57,188 bases of DNA, from assembly GCA_030141605.1 (NCBI GenBank), contig JAQGDQ010001179.1, positions 1 through 57,188 of the forward strand, read 5' to 3'. This document shows, piece by piece, positions 1 to 40,584 of the stretch; within the stretch, counting starts at the first letter, position 1; each line of letters begins with the position of its first letter. The notes beneath the pieces were generated by a model that saw only the letters and a list, made by a program, of their open reading frames with translations, searched no databases and had not been told where the DNA came from. This DNA comes from Tubiluchus corallicola. Taxonomy: Eukaryota > Priapulida > Priapulimorpha > Priapulimorphida > Tubiluchidae. The position numbers and the translations under genes were made by a program.

Positions 1-101
1 GTTCCTAAATTGTTTTGTGATGAAGTGATGTTAACTTATATTAATATTAAATTATATAATAAATATTATATTAACTTCTATTTAATTTTTTAATCTTACA
101 G

Positions 102-123
102 GACAAGAAAAGGGGTACCTGAA
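102..123 (+). other. possible tail of an upstream CFAP43 exon (weak)
   Basis: A pyrimidine-rich tract ends in TTACAG at 96-101. It is followed by 22 nt and then GAA|GTAGGT, a fair donor. Read with one leading base, the 22 nt give TRKGVPE and end in phase 0, which matches the phase-0 start of the exon at 2350. There is no independent support: the segment is very short, so the match of phase could be chance. Confidence 0.22.
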
Positions 124-2349
124 GTAGGTTTCGGCAGAAACCCTTAGAAAATTATATAGCTTTAGTGTGCTTTTATGCGTATATCTGTTGAGAGGAATTT
201 TTGTTTGTTTTCATTTTAAATCTCCCGTGATACTGTTCTGGCCATGCCATTACTTGACGTCATATATGCACAATGTAAATCAAAGGAAGAAAAGGAAATG
301 TTAAATTATGTCCCAAAAAACTTTCCATGCAAATCTGTATTACTTAGCATTTCGCTTACTTGCTGGAAACACTTATGTAACTAGAAATAATAATTTAAAA
401 TGTTCGTGCCAATTGGTAAAATCTCGTTGACTCACCTTCCGGGTTGCGCCACACAGTAAGCAAAAATGCATTTTTAATCTTATCGACAAGATAGAGTAAT
501 TTAAAGTTTTACTGGTTAATAACGTGTGCAATTTTCAAACTTGATGCAATGTCGTCTAAGATTGTGTCATACGAGCTAAAATGGCTGCATTTAACGGTCA
601 TAGCGGAAGTTTAAATTTACATTTTTTATACAGGGTTACTACCGACGAGAGCCCTTACTCAATGACTAATCATTAAACTACCATTGTGGCAATTTTCTTA
701 CAATGTTACTGTTAATACAGTCTCTGTTTGCAATCCAAGGCAGAACGTGGATCGTACAAAATTTCAGGACTAATTTTTTTAGCTTTGTGTAAGTAAAAAA
801 ACGTTTTCTTGTCCCTCAAGTAACAACCATTTACCGTCATAACAGTTAGTGGTTGGCATCCTTCTGTCTCGGAAGACAATGGAGTGTGCGCCAAGAGAGT
901 CAGTTATTGATCACATTGATGGAGCTGGAGCGTCGACTGTGGTTGAGCAATCCGATCGTTGAACCACTGGAGTGGCCTTTCCAGGGCGCACGCCTGGGCA
1001 AGGTGTATGGAGATCCTGAGTTGCCCAAGCAACAGGAACCCCCTCTCTTCTTCCCTGGTGTAGTCCAAAGGAAAGCGGAGCGATACATTTGGCACCAGGT
1101 TGGCTGCCGGAGGTCCACCTTTGGGGCTCCACTCCTGATTTGGAAGGTTTATTCCTCTACACACTGATGGTCACGTGACTTCCTCTGCCCTCCAGCCATT
1201 GGCTGCTTGTGCAACTCCTCTGCGTAGTGTCAAGATACAGTGTGGGCATCCTGTTATAACTGTTATTAGCCTGAAAAAATCTGCCGTTATGTTGGAAATT
1301 TAAGAATTGCGTTTAGAAATTTGATATCAGATAAGATGCGGCATGAATTCAGTGGCAAGGAACACAAAAACCAAACAATGAGATTGTCGAGATGAGCACA
1401 AGATGTATTTGGTTTAATTTTCAAATGTGTGCTTGCAAACCAAAACCGTCTGCATGTCGACATAGTTAAAACTACATTATGATGCTTCGAAGTAGAATGT
1501 ATCGATGTTTGGGCAAATAAACAAACACTAAACATATTATCAAATAATCAAAAAAATGTCCAAAAAAATACCAAAGATCTAATTTTATAATGCCTTACCC
1601 ACCTTCCTGTGTAGAAACCAGTACTGCAATTGTAAAAAACTTGAATTTTCAAACTCCGATTGTAGCTCGTGGAAGCTGTCATTTTGCTATAAGTTTTTCC
1701 AGTTTGCCAAGCCCGGATCTTCATCCGGAAGAGCCATCTGCTGGAGTAAAATATAACTTCAATATGTCCTTGCAAAGTCCGTAGCAACTAACATTTGTGC
1801 GTTGCTAAGTGTTTTGCAGAAACACGACAAAAAACAATGGCTAACTTTAACAGTGATTTTCTCAAGGTTATGTTTTTCAGTGCATAGCCTGCCCCTCAAC
1901 TTCAACGTGGATTATCTCAGCTTAGAAATAACATCGAGCGATGAGCATGGTATCAAAATGATCCTCATGAAATGGAGATTCAAGATATGTGAATATCTAG
2001 AAAAGCTTAATTGCTGACTAATGGACGATCTTGCTATGCGAGCACACACATGATGAACCTCATTACAACGCAAGAGGAGAATTGTTACGCAAGCTAAAAA
2101 AATTGTGTCACCCACATGCTGTCTTATTGCTTATAGGGCTTGTATTAGCAGTAATGCTGAACAAAACATGTAAATTTTAACTCCCATGCTGACCGTCAGG
2201 AAAAACCATTTTGATGGTTTCCTCGCATCCAGTGATAACAGTTCATTCTGATGTAATCTGCACATTAAAAACACTGCTGTGAATTACCTGTAGGTTTATT
2301 ATGCAGACAGCTAAGAGATTTTTGATCGGTTAAGCTATTGATTTATCAG
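124..2349 (+). other. upstream intron, no recognised gene
   Basis: AT-rich sequence ending in the acceptor TTTATCAG before the exon at 2350. A GC-richer block at about 880-1230 stays open in several frames on both strands, which suggests a dispersed repeat rather than an exon. A segment near 575-645 resembles, in inverted and diverged form, the sequence at about 21120-21190 (shared 'AAATGGCTGC'), so it is probably interspersed repeat too. I see nothing else to annotate. Confidence 0.5.
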
Positions 2350-31635
<29,286 letters not shown>

Positions 31636-31924
31636 CTTTTGCAGGTACGCGTTGTCTACTGTGGAAATGACGTGGCAGAATTGCACGTACTTATATCGCG
31701 TATCTTATCTGCGTGTGTTTTGTGAATGTGCCGTACATTTAACTAACGGTTGCGTATTCGTTGTTGGTTTGCTGTTATTTTCACAGGTTGCTGTGTCTTT
31801 GCACTTAACGACAATGCACCATTTCAGATGTTTCATTTACAAAAGGGCAACTTGTTTGGTGCACAAGAATTAAGTAGTCTCTTGAAAAAAGACAATCTTT
31901 AGATAAGATATAATCCAAAGAATT

Positions 31925-32715
31925 TTGAATGTAAGATTTAAGAATATCATATTTGCTTAACATTATTATCTTTTGCAGTTTTGCTGTTGCATAATAGGGT
32001 TCAGAGGTTTTGTTTCCAGGCGATAGATGGCAGCACTTAGTTGTAATGTGGATAAGCAACGGTGGGGGTTGTAAATAAAATTTAAGAATATCATCTTTGT
32101 TTAACATTATTGCCTTTTGCAGTTTTGCCTTGCTGTTGCATAATAGGGTTCAGAGGTTTTGTTTCCAGACGCTAGATGGCAGCACTTGATTGTAATATGC
32201 ACTAGCAAAGGTGGGGTTGTAAATAAAAATTTCATCATGCTTGATATTCTTGTTTGCAATTTTGCTCAGTTGTTGCATAAAAACTTTCATAGCTTTTTTC
32301 AGGACGCTAGATGGCAGCACTAGATTGCAAGGCACATTATAAGCAAAGATTTAGGTGTAAATTATGTTGACTTGGCATAATAGCATTTCTATTAAATGTT
32401 ATTCTTGTTGATCTTGCTGAGTTGTTGTGTAGAGGACTTCAATGTGTTTACGTTTTAGTTCGCTAGGTGGCAGCACGGCATATAAATTGCAGAGATGTGG
32501 CGTAACTATACTTTATTATTGCTGGTTTGTCCAGCGATTGCATTGTAGGTTTCATAGCTTGCGTTTTTGCACGCCAGGCGGCAGCACCTGTAAGGCATGC
32601 ATGCGTGTAGACGCAATATAGTGTCAATAATTAAACGTCCTTTTAATTTATTGTTTTATTTTTGCTTATTTGCTGCTTCACAACTTGTGTTTTGCGTCAC
32701 TAGATGGCGATTAAA
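31925..32715 (+). repeat. diverged ~110-155-bp tandem repeat carrying CTCF-like motifs
   Basis: Units share a GTTGCATA...TTTC(A/C)AG lead and the core GCTAGATGGCAGCAC, followed by TGTAA(T) and AT-rich sequence. The first three units are alike, the last three are diverged nearly everywhere except the core. Counterpart on the right arm: 53420-54130. Confidence 0.8.
32021..32710 (+). promoter_or_regulatory. six same-facing CTCF-like motifs
   Basis: Plus-strand cores: GATAGATGGCAGCAC (32022-32036), GCTAGATGGCAGCAC (32171-32185), the same at 32306-32320, GCTAGGTGGCAGCAC (32462-32476), GCCAGGCGGCAGCAC (32573-32587) and CACTAGATGGCGATT (about 32698-32712). They fit YAGRKGGCRSY, the vertebrate CTCF core, mostly with zero or one mismatch. 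All point right, towards the 5S cluster. Function is inferred from the motif only. Confidence 0.5.
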
Positions 32716-32719
32716 TTTT

Positions 32720-33108
32720 GCGCCAAGTTCAATGGCGAACAGTTTTATAAGCGTGAACTCTAAAAACAGCAATATTAGCAAATCTAATGTTAGGAATGTC
32801 AATTCCAAGTTACTTAAATTAAATATATTTTTACTCAATAAGAAATATTGCAATAAGGCTTGAAGAGACGGTTTTTAACAACTGATGAACGTTCTCAGTA
32901 ATGAAACGTGACACTGTTACTAGAGTGTAGACAATAAATGAACCGTAGAAACATTACAGTATGACTACTAGCAGCACATACATAGCATAATGTTGAGAAT
33001 GACGTTAATATTACTATGTAAACATTATAAACTAATACAATCGTAAGAAGTGCTTAGTAAGAAATAGAAATTTCTCTACAAGTTCAAGTATTTGAATAGT
33101 AACAGTTA
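32720..33108 (+). other. intergenic or intronic, nothing recognised
   Basis: AT-rich sequence in both arms with no gene, RNA or repeat that I can support. Confidence 0.4.
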
Positions 33109-33415
33109 TATTTAAATGAAAGAATGAATGAATGAACGAATAAATGAAAAAATGAACGAATGAATGCATGAACGAATAAATGAACGGATGAAAGACTAAA
33201 CGAATTGATGCATGTTTGAATGAATAAAAGAATGTATGAATGAATGAACGAATAAATTCATGAAAGAATGAATGAACGAATGAATGTGTGAACGAATAAA
33301 TAAATGAATGATGAATGAATGAATGAACGAATAAATGCATGAAAGAATGAACGAATGAATGCGTGAACGAATAAATGCATGAATGAATGATGGGAGGAAT
33401 GAATGAAGGAATGGA
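33109..33415. repeat. (GAAT)n-type satellite
   Basis: Imperfect GAATGAAC/GAATAAAT tetranucleotide-based repeat. The reverse strand reads as His/Ser/Phe-rich open frames that are not genes. The right-arm copy is at 52722-53025. Confidence 0.93.
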
Positions 33416-33432
33416 CGACTACACAAATAATC

Positions 33433-33690
33433 GGCCAGTTTTTGGCAATATGGCTCTTTTTTGATTTAGGACATTGGTTGACATGTCATCTCTTTCAGTT
33501 GAGGTGATTATACTGCAAGAATTTCTTCACCGCATGTCCCAATTTTTGGCAGTATGGCTCATCTTTGATTTAGGACATTGGTTGACATGTCATCTCTTTC
33601 AGTTGAGGTGATTATACTGCAAGAATTTCTTCACCGCATGTGCCAGTTTTTGGCAGTATGGCTCCTCTTTCATTCAGGATACTGGATGAC
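33433..33690 (+). repeat. 104-bp tandem repeat, 2.5 copies
   Basis: Copies start near 33433, 33537 and 33641 with TTTTTGGCAGTATGGCTC, then ATTTAGGACATTGGTTGACA and TTATACTGCAAGAATTTCTT. The third copy is partial. The right-arm counterpart is at about 52440-52700. Confidence 0.9.
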
Positions 33691-34084
33691 ATGTCTCTTC
33701 CAGAAAGTAAAGTATTAGATGTTGAAATATATTCTGTTAGTATTTTTTCTTTCTACAGCTAAACGGATACAATGAGCCTTCCTCTCTGATCTTCGTTATT
33801 TGCCACAATTCCATATTTCTTAATTCCTTTTTCTGTCTCTTAATAAGATTTCTTTAAGGTTATTTCCCAAGTGCAAAGCTGCAGAAGAAAATTGACTCGT
33901 TTTCATCGGATAAGGGAGTCTACTTAGTCTGTTTACTGTAATAAAGGGAAAATATAGAGTGCCCCAGGAGTCGAACTATATATATATATATAAATGTGAA
34001 TAATCCATGTTCATACTGAGAATGTTATCATATGTATTGTAATTGGCTTTGATGACATCAGCAGTGTTTATTTACACATTGTTA

Positions 34085-34625
34085 GAAACACGTTAATTGC
34101 CATTGTATGCCTTGTTATTATTGCTGTCGTGCACCTTGTCATAAGCATGTCACCTTGGTTGTCATACATATTGTCATAAGACGTTTGCCATTGTTGTTGT
34201 GTGCACCGTCTCATAAGCGTGTTGCCATTGTCGTCAATATTGCAATAGGCGTGTTCCATTGATGTCAATATTGTCATAAGCGTGTTGCCATTGTTATCAA
34301 TATTGCCATAAGCGTGTTGTCATTGTTGCCAATTTTGTCCTAAGCATGTTTCCATTGTTGTCAATACTGTCTCATAAGCGTGTTGCCATTGTTGTCAATA
34401 TTGTTATAAATGTGTTACCATTGTTGTCAATATTGTCATAAACATGTTGCCATTGTTGTCAATATTGTCATAAGCGTGTTGCAATTGTTGTCAATATTGC
34501 CATAAGCGTGTTGCCATTGTTGTCAATATTGCCATAAGCGTGCTGCCATAGATGCCAATATTGTCGTAAACGTGTTGCCATAGTTGTCAATATTGCCATA
34601 AGCGTGTTGCCATTGTTGTCGTGAA
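34085..34625. repeat. 31-bp minisatellite (GTTGCCATTGTTGTCAATATT)
   Basis: About 16 units of GCCATTGTTGTCAATATTG + CCATAAGCGTGTT. The left edge is more diverged. The right-arm counterpart is at 51485-52040. The following 34630-35250 holds no recognised feature beyond short ATTCATTC runs near 35010. Confidence 0.93.
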
Positions 34626-35254
34626 CCTGTATTTCTAATTTTCTAATCTGGCAACCCTAGGATAATTCCTTGTAAAATTCCTAGTAATGCCAGTTTTATT
34701 AATCTCTGGGATAAACGTAACGTAGTAGGTAGGTTAATAGCTCATAATTTCATTTTAATGAAAATCGCAGCGGGTGTTCTATTCTTCGTAATTCTTTCTA
34801 CGTGTTCTAAGAAACTGCTCAGGTAATAATGGCAACTTGGTTGCACAGCGTCTAGATCATGCGCTTGGCTGCCATATGCCTTTCAGTTGCTGTGCTCGGG
34901 AAAATTGAAATCATTTTTCTTAAATTTGTTTTGGTTCGTTCGTTTGTGTTTGTTTGTCACTAATTCATTTGTTTATTCTCTTTTTCATTCGTTCATTTGC
35001 AATTCGTCCACCTATTTATTCATTCATTCATTTATTCATCCTTGCATACATTTTCTTTATTCAGACATTAATTTCTTCTGTCGTTCTTTTTGTCATTTAT
35101 TCATTCCTCACCTTCCCATCCCCCTCTTCCTATTAGAGATATCTCCTAATCTGACATCATTTAAACGCTGCATAATCATTAAAGCTCTCATCCTGCAGTT
35201 TAGCATCAATTATCAGTATCTGCTGCTTCTAAGGATGATTAACAGTGTCACGTG

Positions 35255-35925
35255 ATCACGTATCTTTAATAAACATGTCTGAAATTTCTTGCAAGCTGTC
35301 AAATTTTGATTACTTCCCGTAATTAATTAGGAAAAGAACTTTCAAGATTTTCTGAACTCGTAATAAGATTTGTTAAAGGACAAGAAATCCTTTTAGTTAC
35401 ACAAAGAATTTATTGTAGTGAATGTGACACTGCTAGCAAACAACGCCATTTTCAAGTACGATAAAAAGTATACATTTTAACACAATTAGTGCTGCAGAAG
35501 CGTTTCTGATAATTAAATAATACATTAAAAACTTAATTAGCGGTGGACGAGCGATGACATCACAAACTAACATAACATCGTTAAACGAATCCAAGGGTTC
35601 CGTAGGAAGTAATGTAAAAGAACTGAGACAGATCTCGCCTGATATAAGCGGCTAGAATTTACTACGGGAAGTAAGGGAAGCAAAGGCATTATGATATTTG
35701 CATCGTTTAGGTTACTAATGTGTTTTTAGAACAGAATAGCACAATTTATGCCATTTTAAGGCCTCAAATTAGGTAAAAAAGTTGTTGATGAAATAAAAAA
35801 TGGTTGTGAGCAAAGTAAAAAAATTCGTCATTATAATGAAACATGCATCATTAAGTGAGAAAAAGGTATCAAATGTTCAGCGTCGTTAAAACTAAACAGG
35901 GAGTCGTTAAGCGAGGACTTACTGC
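35255..35925 (-). repeat. dispersed repeat, probably a non-autonomous DNA element
   Basis: Read on the minus strand it starts CAGTAAGTCCTCGCTTAACG and proceeds to the TTAGTTTGTGATGTCATCGC block shared with 6720-6870. The right-arm copy is at about 50205-50880. Matching inverted ends were not found, so its class is uncertain. Confidence 0.5.
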
Positions 35926-37195
35926 ATTTTGACTTTTGTTTCTTTTTGAAAACAGCACATTTTGGAAAAAAAATCTGTATTATAGTTATAAAAAACCTTT
36001 TCCATCTTTATTTTCAACACTGTCATCTGTAGTTGAAGAATGGTATCAGTAATGCCATTGAGTGTGATTGCGATCAAGACTGTATTCTTTGTTTATAACC
36101 CTTGAGGCGTTTTTATGGTCAAGATTGTACACTGGGCTTTGGGCGAGATTGTGGGCAAGATTTGTGTTCTAGGTTTTAACATTTTGGGTGTGATTATGCT
36201 CAAGATTGTGCTCTTTATTCATAGCAATTTAGGATTACACGTTCGTGTCAGGATGTGATTAGGTCAAGATTGCGTTTTTGCCTTTCCCATGATTAAACGT
36301 GGCTCATGCATCATTCGTTTTGATTAAATGCCACATCTGAACAGGCACTCCTTGAATGAGTTGTTTATCTTTGTCAAAATTCAAGATTAGAAAACTCGTC
36401 GTTTTGCGCATGCGCACACTAACATTGAATATCTAAGGAGACATCAGTAACTAGAGCCCGTGCAGTCGTAGCACAAGCTAATTGTCAGCTGTGTATGTAT
36501 GCATATCAAAATGCTGATATGACTTATCTTCTGCTTTGCAGAAACTGCGTGTGGTGTGTTATCAAGGTATATAAACTAGGTTAAATTCTTAGCTGTTTTA
36601 TCACGTTTCATTAACATTAACAAAATTTATAACCTGATGTGCAGGAACTGTATGTGGTGTGTTACATATTACGTAAGCACAGGCTATGGACTGACATTTC
36701 TCAAGTACTATTGACATTTAACTTCTGCTTAGCATTTTTTGCACCACCTGGTACAATTTATAATCATGCAGAACACTGATCCGTCTGCATGATGGAAAAC
36801 AATTTTACAACAATAAAGTCTACCCGAAACAATAGTGCAAATTAATGTAATCATGTAAGCTATTGTAATTATATGCACAGTTTACCAGATTACCTACACA
36901 GACGTGAGTTTTTTACCAACATACATGTTTTTCAAATAGAATAACTGATACAGATCCGCCACAACAAAATTCCTTTACCAAAGATCCGCCCCTTTAACAG
37001 TTTAATTCATGGAAATTCACTTAGCATGATTATCTTTCCCTTGTCCTGCTAATAAACAAACAAACAAGCAAACAACAAACAGGCTCATTTGTGGTGGTAT
37101 TAAAGCTAAGAACAGGCAGCAAAAACACCAATATACTGAAAATATGACATTAAAAATTCAGTAGCTCCAGCAATAAACACAACCAGCTACTGTAT
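35926..37195 (+). other. non-coding arm sequence
   Basis: AT-rich sequence without a gene. The word GTGTGGTGTGTTA occurs twice (about 36547 and 36653). A segment at about 36730-36900 (GCACCACCTGGTACAATTTA ... AAACAATAGTG) is the ancestor or relative of the one inside the 5S type B spacers (for example 39509-39660), so part of that spacer also exists outside the 5S units. Confidence 0.6.
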
Positions 37196-37442
37196 AACAC
37201 ATGCTACGTGATCACGTGACTGCTGAATAACCAATCATCTTCCTTGTTGGTGATTTTAAACTGCTGATGACAATTACCATTTTACCAAATATGGTGTGAT
37301 ACGTGGTATAATAGCTGGAAATAAAGAATTTTATCAAGATTAATTTCCCTATTTCACGTCCTGTCCGTGGCATCTTGACTTAATTTTATAATAATTTTGG
37401 GAAGTTGTTGCATCGTCAGTGAGCATGTGGGCTTATGTTATT

Positions 37443-38024
37443 CGTCGTCGTCGTCGTCGTCGTCGTCGGCTTTCACTCGTTTCCGAGTATTGTCCTTTCG
37501 GTCGAAGTTACTAGCTGTGGTGGCCTTATCCCATCGCCGTTGGGCTTGAGTTTTATTTGACCGAAAGGTGGCCATTGGCGTGAGATTGATTAAGGTGGGC
37601 AACTACTTGCCGGGTAGAAGCCCACACACTTGGCTTTCAGATCAATTTCTGTGGCTCCTGGGGGGAGACAGACAGGATTTCCTTGAAAGTCGCAGCAGGC
37701 TGCCATTCTTCCAGTATTTTGAGAGATGCCTTCTAGCCAGCCCACATGGCATTGCCCTCATCCGCCATCTCAGCCGTTGAGAACTAAGCATGGTTCACTT
37801 CCGCCTGATCCGCCGTTGGGGTCTTCGGTCGTAACCCTGACCAGGGTGAAGCGTTATACCCCGCGACATTGGGTCCTTGCCTGAACTTGGTAACTGCCTA
37901 AGCAGCCTCCACCCCCGCGACTTGGACGCGCCAGACAAGAGTTGCCACTGTGTAGACTAGAGAAGGAGACTCTAACGCCGGGTTAACTACCCTGTATGGT
38001 ACCAGAGCAGAAGGCGCTTATATT
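37443..38024 (-). mobile_element. retroposon-like insertion present only in the left arm
   Basis: The empty site GTTATTATTACAT is seen in the right arm (about 48135-48148) and at about 45418. Here a GC-richer 582-bp block interrupts it with short TTATT repeats on both sides. On the minus strand it ends in (GAC)8 preceded by the hairpin ACTCGGAAACGAGT, which resembles a short-repeat retroposon tail with a 3' stem-loop. No coding frame of note, no clear Pol III boxes. A SINE or a truncated LINE tail are both possible. Confidence 0.65.
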
Positions 38025-38482
38025 ATTATTACATGTCTAATGCTTTAGAAACTTTTACAAAGTGTTTGTGGTGTGTTGAGGCTAATGTAGATTTTCATTG
38101 AAGAGGAACAAACTTTGCTCCTCTTGGGAAGTTGGGAAGTTGTTGCATCGTCAGTGAGCATGTGGGCTTGTCACGTGAGGGCTGTAATTAAGACGCGCTG
38201 CTGTGGTACACATAAACTTTGACCTACAGCAACTGCGCGTGCGCATAGTGAAACTATGAAAGGGCTTATTAATAACCCTCATACGTAGACGGGTAACCAG
38301 TCACTTTTCAATAAACTCTGATATGAGTACGTGGTAACAGAACTGGTAGCAGCACTTGACTAGAAGTGATGGTGTCACGTGCCTGAAAGTTAGCCAATCA
38401 CGTTGCTTATGTTAACTTTAGCACATCACATTATTTTAAATTAAACATTTCCCATATAAACCCGTTTAAACAAAATTTAAAT

Positions 38483-38602
38483 GTGTACGGCCATATCACG
38501 CTGAAAACACCGGTTCTCGTCTGATCACCGAAGTTAAGCAGCGTAGAGCCTGGTTAGTACTTGGATGGGTGACCGCCTGGGAATACCAGGTGCTGTAGGC
38601 TT
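38483..38602 (+). rRNA. 5S rRNA copy 1
   Basis: A 120-nt 5S gene. It contains the conserved internal control region (GAAGTTAAGCAGCGTAGAGC ... GGATGGGTGACCGCCTGG) and a TTTTT Pol III terminator directly after. Base 3 is G instead of C (GTGTACGG), a change shared with the minus-strand copy at 47575, which identifies the pair as arm duplicates. Confidence 0.95.
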
Positions 38603-39104
38603 TTTGTATTCCTTCTGTTAAATTGATGTTTTTGCTGTTTATTGTAAATAACCAAGGGAATAAATTTAAGTATTAATAATTTAACAAGTATTAATTAGTT
38701 AATAATTTAAAACTTTCCTTTTCTATTTACTGACACTAGTTTTATAAATATGTAGATTTACACATAGAATTAATTTGCTTGCTTACTGCGAAAATCATCA
38801 CTGTTATCATCATCAAAATCATCGTCATCATTATCGTCATCAAAATTGTGCAAAAATTTGTGTAGGTAAGATTAAATATTTACTTCATCATGTTTTCCAA
38901 ATACCCGAAAGTTTATATCATTATAAAGTTTATGGCAATCCTTTTGCTTGTCTCTTTAAATGAAACGGTTGGTGATTTTAATCTGCTGATGACAATTACC
39001 ATTTTACCAAATATGGTGTAGATACGTGGTATGTTAACTTTAGCACATCACATTATTTTAAACCAAACATTTCCCATATAAACCCGTTTAAACAAAATTG
39101 AAAT
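38603..39104. repeat. 5S spacer type A (GTATTCC type)
   Basis: Starts TTTGTATTCCTTCTGTTAAA, includes a (TCA)n-rich block (ATCATCGTCATC) and ends with the class I 5' flank CATATAAACCCGTTTAAACA about 30 bp before the next 5S gene. Its 62-codon open frame recurs in every type A spacer but is not supported as a gene. Copies follow the 5S genes at 38483, 40058, 40465, 42548, 44122, 44744 and 45876, some with an extra ~510-bp block. Confidence 0.9.
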
Positions 39105-39224
39105 GTCTACGGCCATATCACGCTGAAAACACCGGTTCTCGTCTGATCACCGAAGTTAAGCAACGTAGAGCCTGGTTAGTACTTGGATGGGTGACCGCCT
39201 GGGAATACCAGGTGCTGTAGGCTT
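39105..39224 (+). rRNA. 5S rRNA copy 2
   Basis: Full-length, starts GTCTACGGCCATATCACGCT. The internal control region reads AAGCAACGTAG instead of AAGCAGCGTAG. Followed by CTTTTTCTTGCG (terminator, type B spacer). Its arm duplicate is at 46943-47062. Confidence 0.95.
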
Positions 39225-40057
39225 TTTCTTGCGACTATTTGATTTTTGTTATCACTGAATGATGCTGCTCAGTTATCAATCGAGCACTGGCCATATGATG
39301 TTGAAAATACCGACTCTTGTTTGATCACCTAAATTATTACTTTTTGACTTGTTGTTTTAAAACTTTTATGTCTTAGAACAAATCTACGGGAGTGGTAAAT
39401 TTTTTGCTGTTTATAGACAAATGTCTCAAGTATTAGTGTGGTAATTTTCAAACGACTGAATTATTTTCTTCTGATAATAGCGTGATCAAAACTTCGGCAC
39501 ATTTTTTTGCACCACCTGGTACAATTTATAATCATGCAGAACACTGATCCGTCTGCATGATGGAAAACAATTTTACGACAATAAAGCCTGACTGAAACAA
39601 TAGTGAAAATTAATGTAATTATGTAAGCTATTGTTGTTATATGCACAATTTGCTAAATTACCTACGCAAACGTAATTTTTTTACGAACAAACAAGTTTAT
39701 CAAATAGAATAACGGATCTAGATCTGCCCCAAAATTGCTTCACGTAAGCTTTGCCCCTCTGACAATTTAATTCATGGAACTTTATTGAACACTGTTATCT
39801 TTGCGTTGTCCTGCTAGTAAACATACAAGCAAACAAACAAATAGTCTTTTAATGACGGTATTAAAGCTAAGAACACCCAGCATAAACGCCAAAGTAATGA
39901 AAGTATGACACTAAAAGTACAGGACCAGCTACTGTATAACATACGCTACGTGATCACGTGACAGCTGAATAACCAATCATCTTCCTTGTGCGATGTTGAG
40001 CGTCACGCTGTTGAATCAGAGCTCTGCTATGTAAGCCCGGTACAAGATAAGTGGAAT
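39225..40057. repeat. 5S spacer type B with a decayed 5S relic
   Basis: Starts TTTCTTGCGACTATTTGATT. A relic of a 5S gene (GGCCATATGATGTTGAAAAT, then ACTCTTGTTTGATCACC) is at 39289-39338, aligned to nt 8-57 of a 5S gene. Downstream are the GCACCACCTGGTACAATTTA block, a 12-bp palindrome ACGTGATCACGT (39949) and the class II 5' flank (GAGCGTCACGCTGTTGAATC). Other copies follow the 5S genes at 41595 and 43170. Confidence 0.88.
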
Positions 40058-40177
40058 GTCTACGGCTATATCACGTTGAAAACACCGGTTCTCGTCTGAT
40101 CACCGAAGTTAAGCAGCGTAGAGCCTGGTTAGTACTTGGATGGGTGACCGCCTGGGAATACCAGGTGCTGTAGGCTT
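40058..40177 (+). rRNA. 5S rRNA copy 3
   Basis: Full-length with a class II 5' flank (CAAGATAAGTGGAAT). Base 10 is T (GGCTATATC) instead of C. Internal control region intact, TTTTT terminator follows. Confidence 0.93.
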
Positions 40178-40464
40178 TTTGTATTCCTTCTTTTAATTTA
40201 ATGTTTTGCTGTTTATTGTAAATAACCAAGGGAATAAATTTGAGTATTAATAATAATAAGTTAATAATTTAAAACTTTGCTTTTCTGTTTACTGACACTA
40301 GTCTTATAAATATGTAGATTTACACATAGAATTAATTTGCTTGCTTACTGCAAAAATCATCACTGTTATCATCATCAAAATCATCGTCATCTGTTAACTT
40401 TAGCACATCACATTATTTTAAACCAAACATTTCCCATATAAACCCGTTTAAACAAAATTGAAAT

Positions 40465-40584
40465 GTCTACGGCCATATCACGTTGAAAACACCGGTTCTC
40501 GTCTGATCACCGAAGTTAAGCAACGTAGAGCCTGGTTAGTACTTGGATGGGTGACCGCCTGGGAATACCAGGTGCTGTAGGCTT
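40465..40584 (+). rRNA. 5S rRNA copy 4
   Basis: Full-length with AAGCAACGTAG. The spacer before it (40178-40464) is only 287 bp: a type A spacer with about 215 bp deleted between CATCGTCATC and TGTTAACTTTAG at about 40393. Confidence 0.95.

Noticed and set aside
853-1167. 104-codon plus-strand frame in a GC-richer block
   Set aside because: Minus-strand frames are equally open, no domain is recognisable, and the phase needed for CFAP43 cannot be shown. Probably a dispersed repeat.
33960-33980. tRNA-like T-arm (complement of GTTCGACTCCTGGGGCAC; also at 52155)
   Set aside because: The upstream 60 nt is a TA microsatellite and cannot form D and anticodon arms. No tRNA.
34887-35255. 122-codon frame (Phe/Ser/His-rich), also at 50875-51243 on the other strand
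   Set aside because: It is conserved only because the arms are duplicates. It runs through ATTCATTC microsatellite and has no recognisable domain.
38775-38963. A 62-codon frame (starting MLAYCENHHCYHHQ) repeated six times along the 5S cluster
   Set aside because: Its repetition follows from the 5S spacer being repeated. Copies vary by frame-altering and non-synonymous changes, and the His-rich part is a (TCA)n run.
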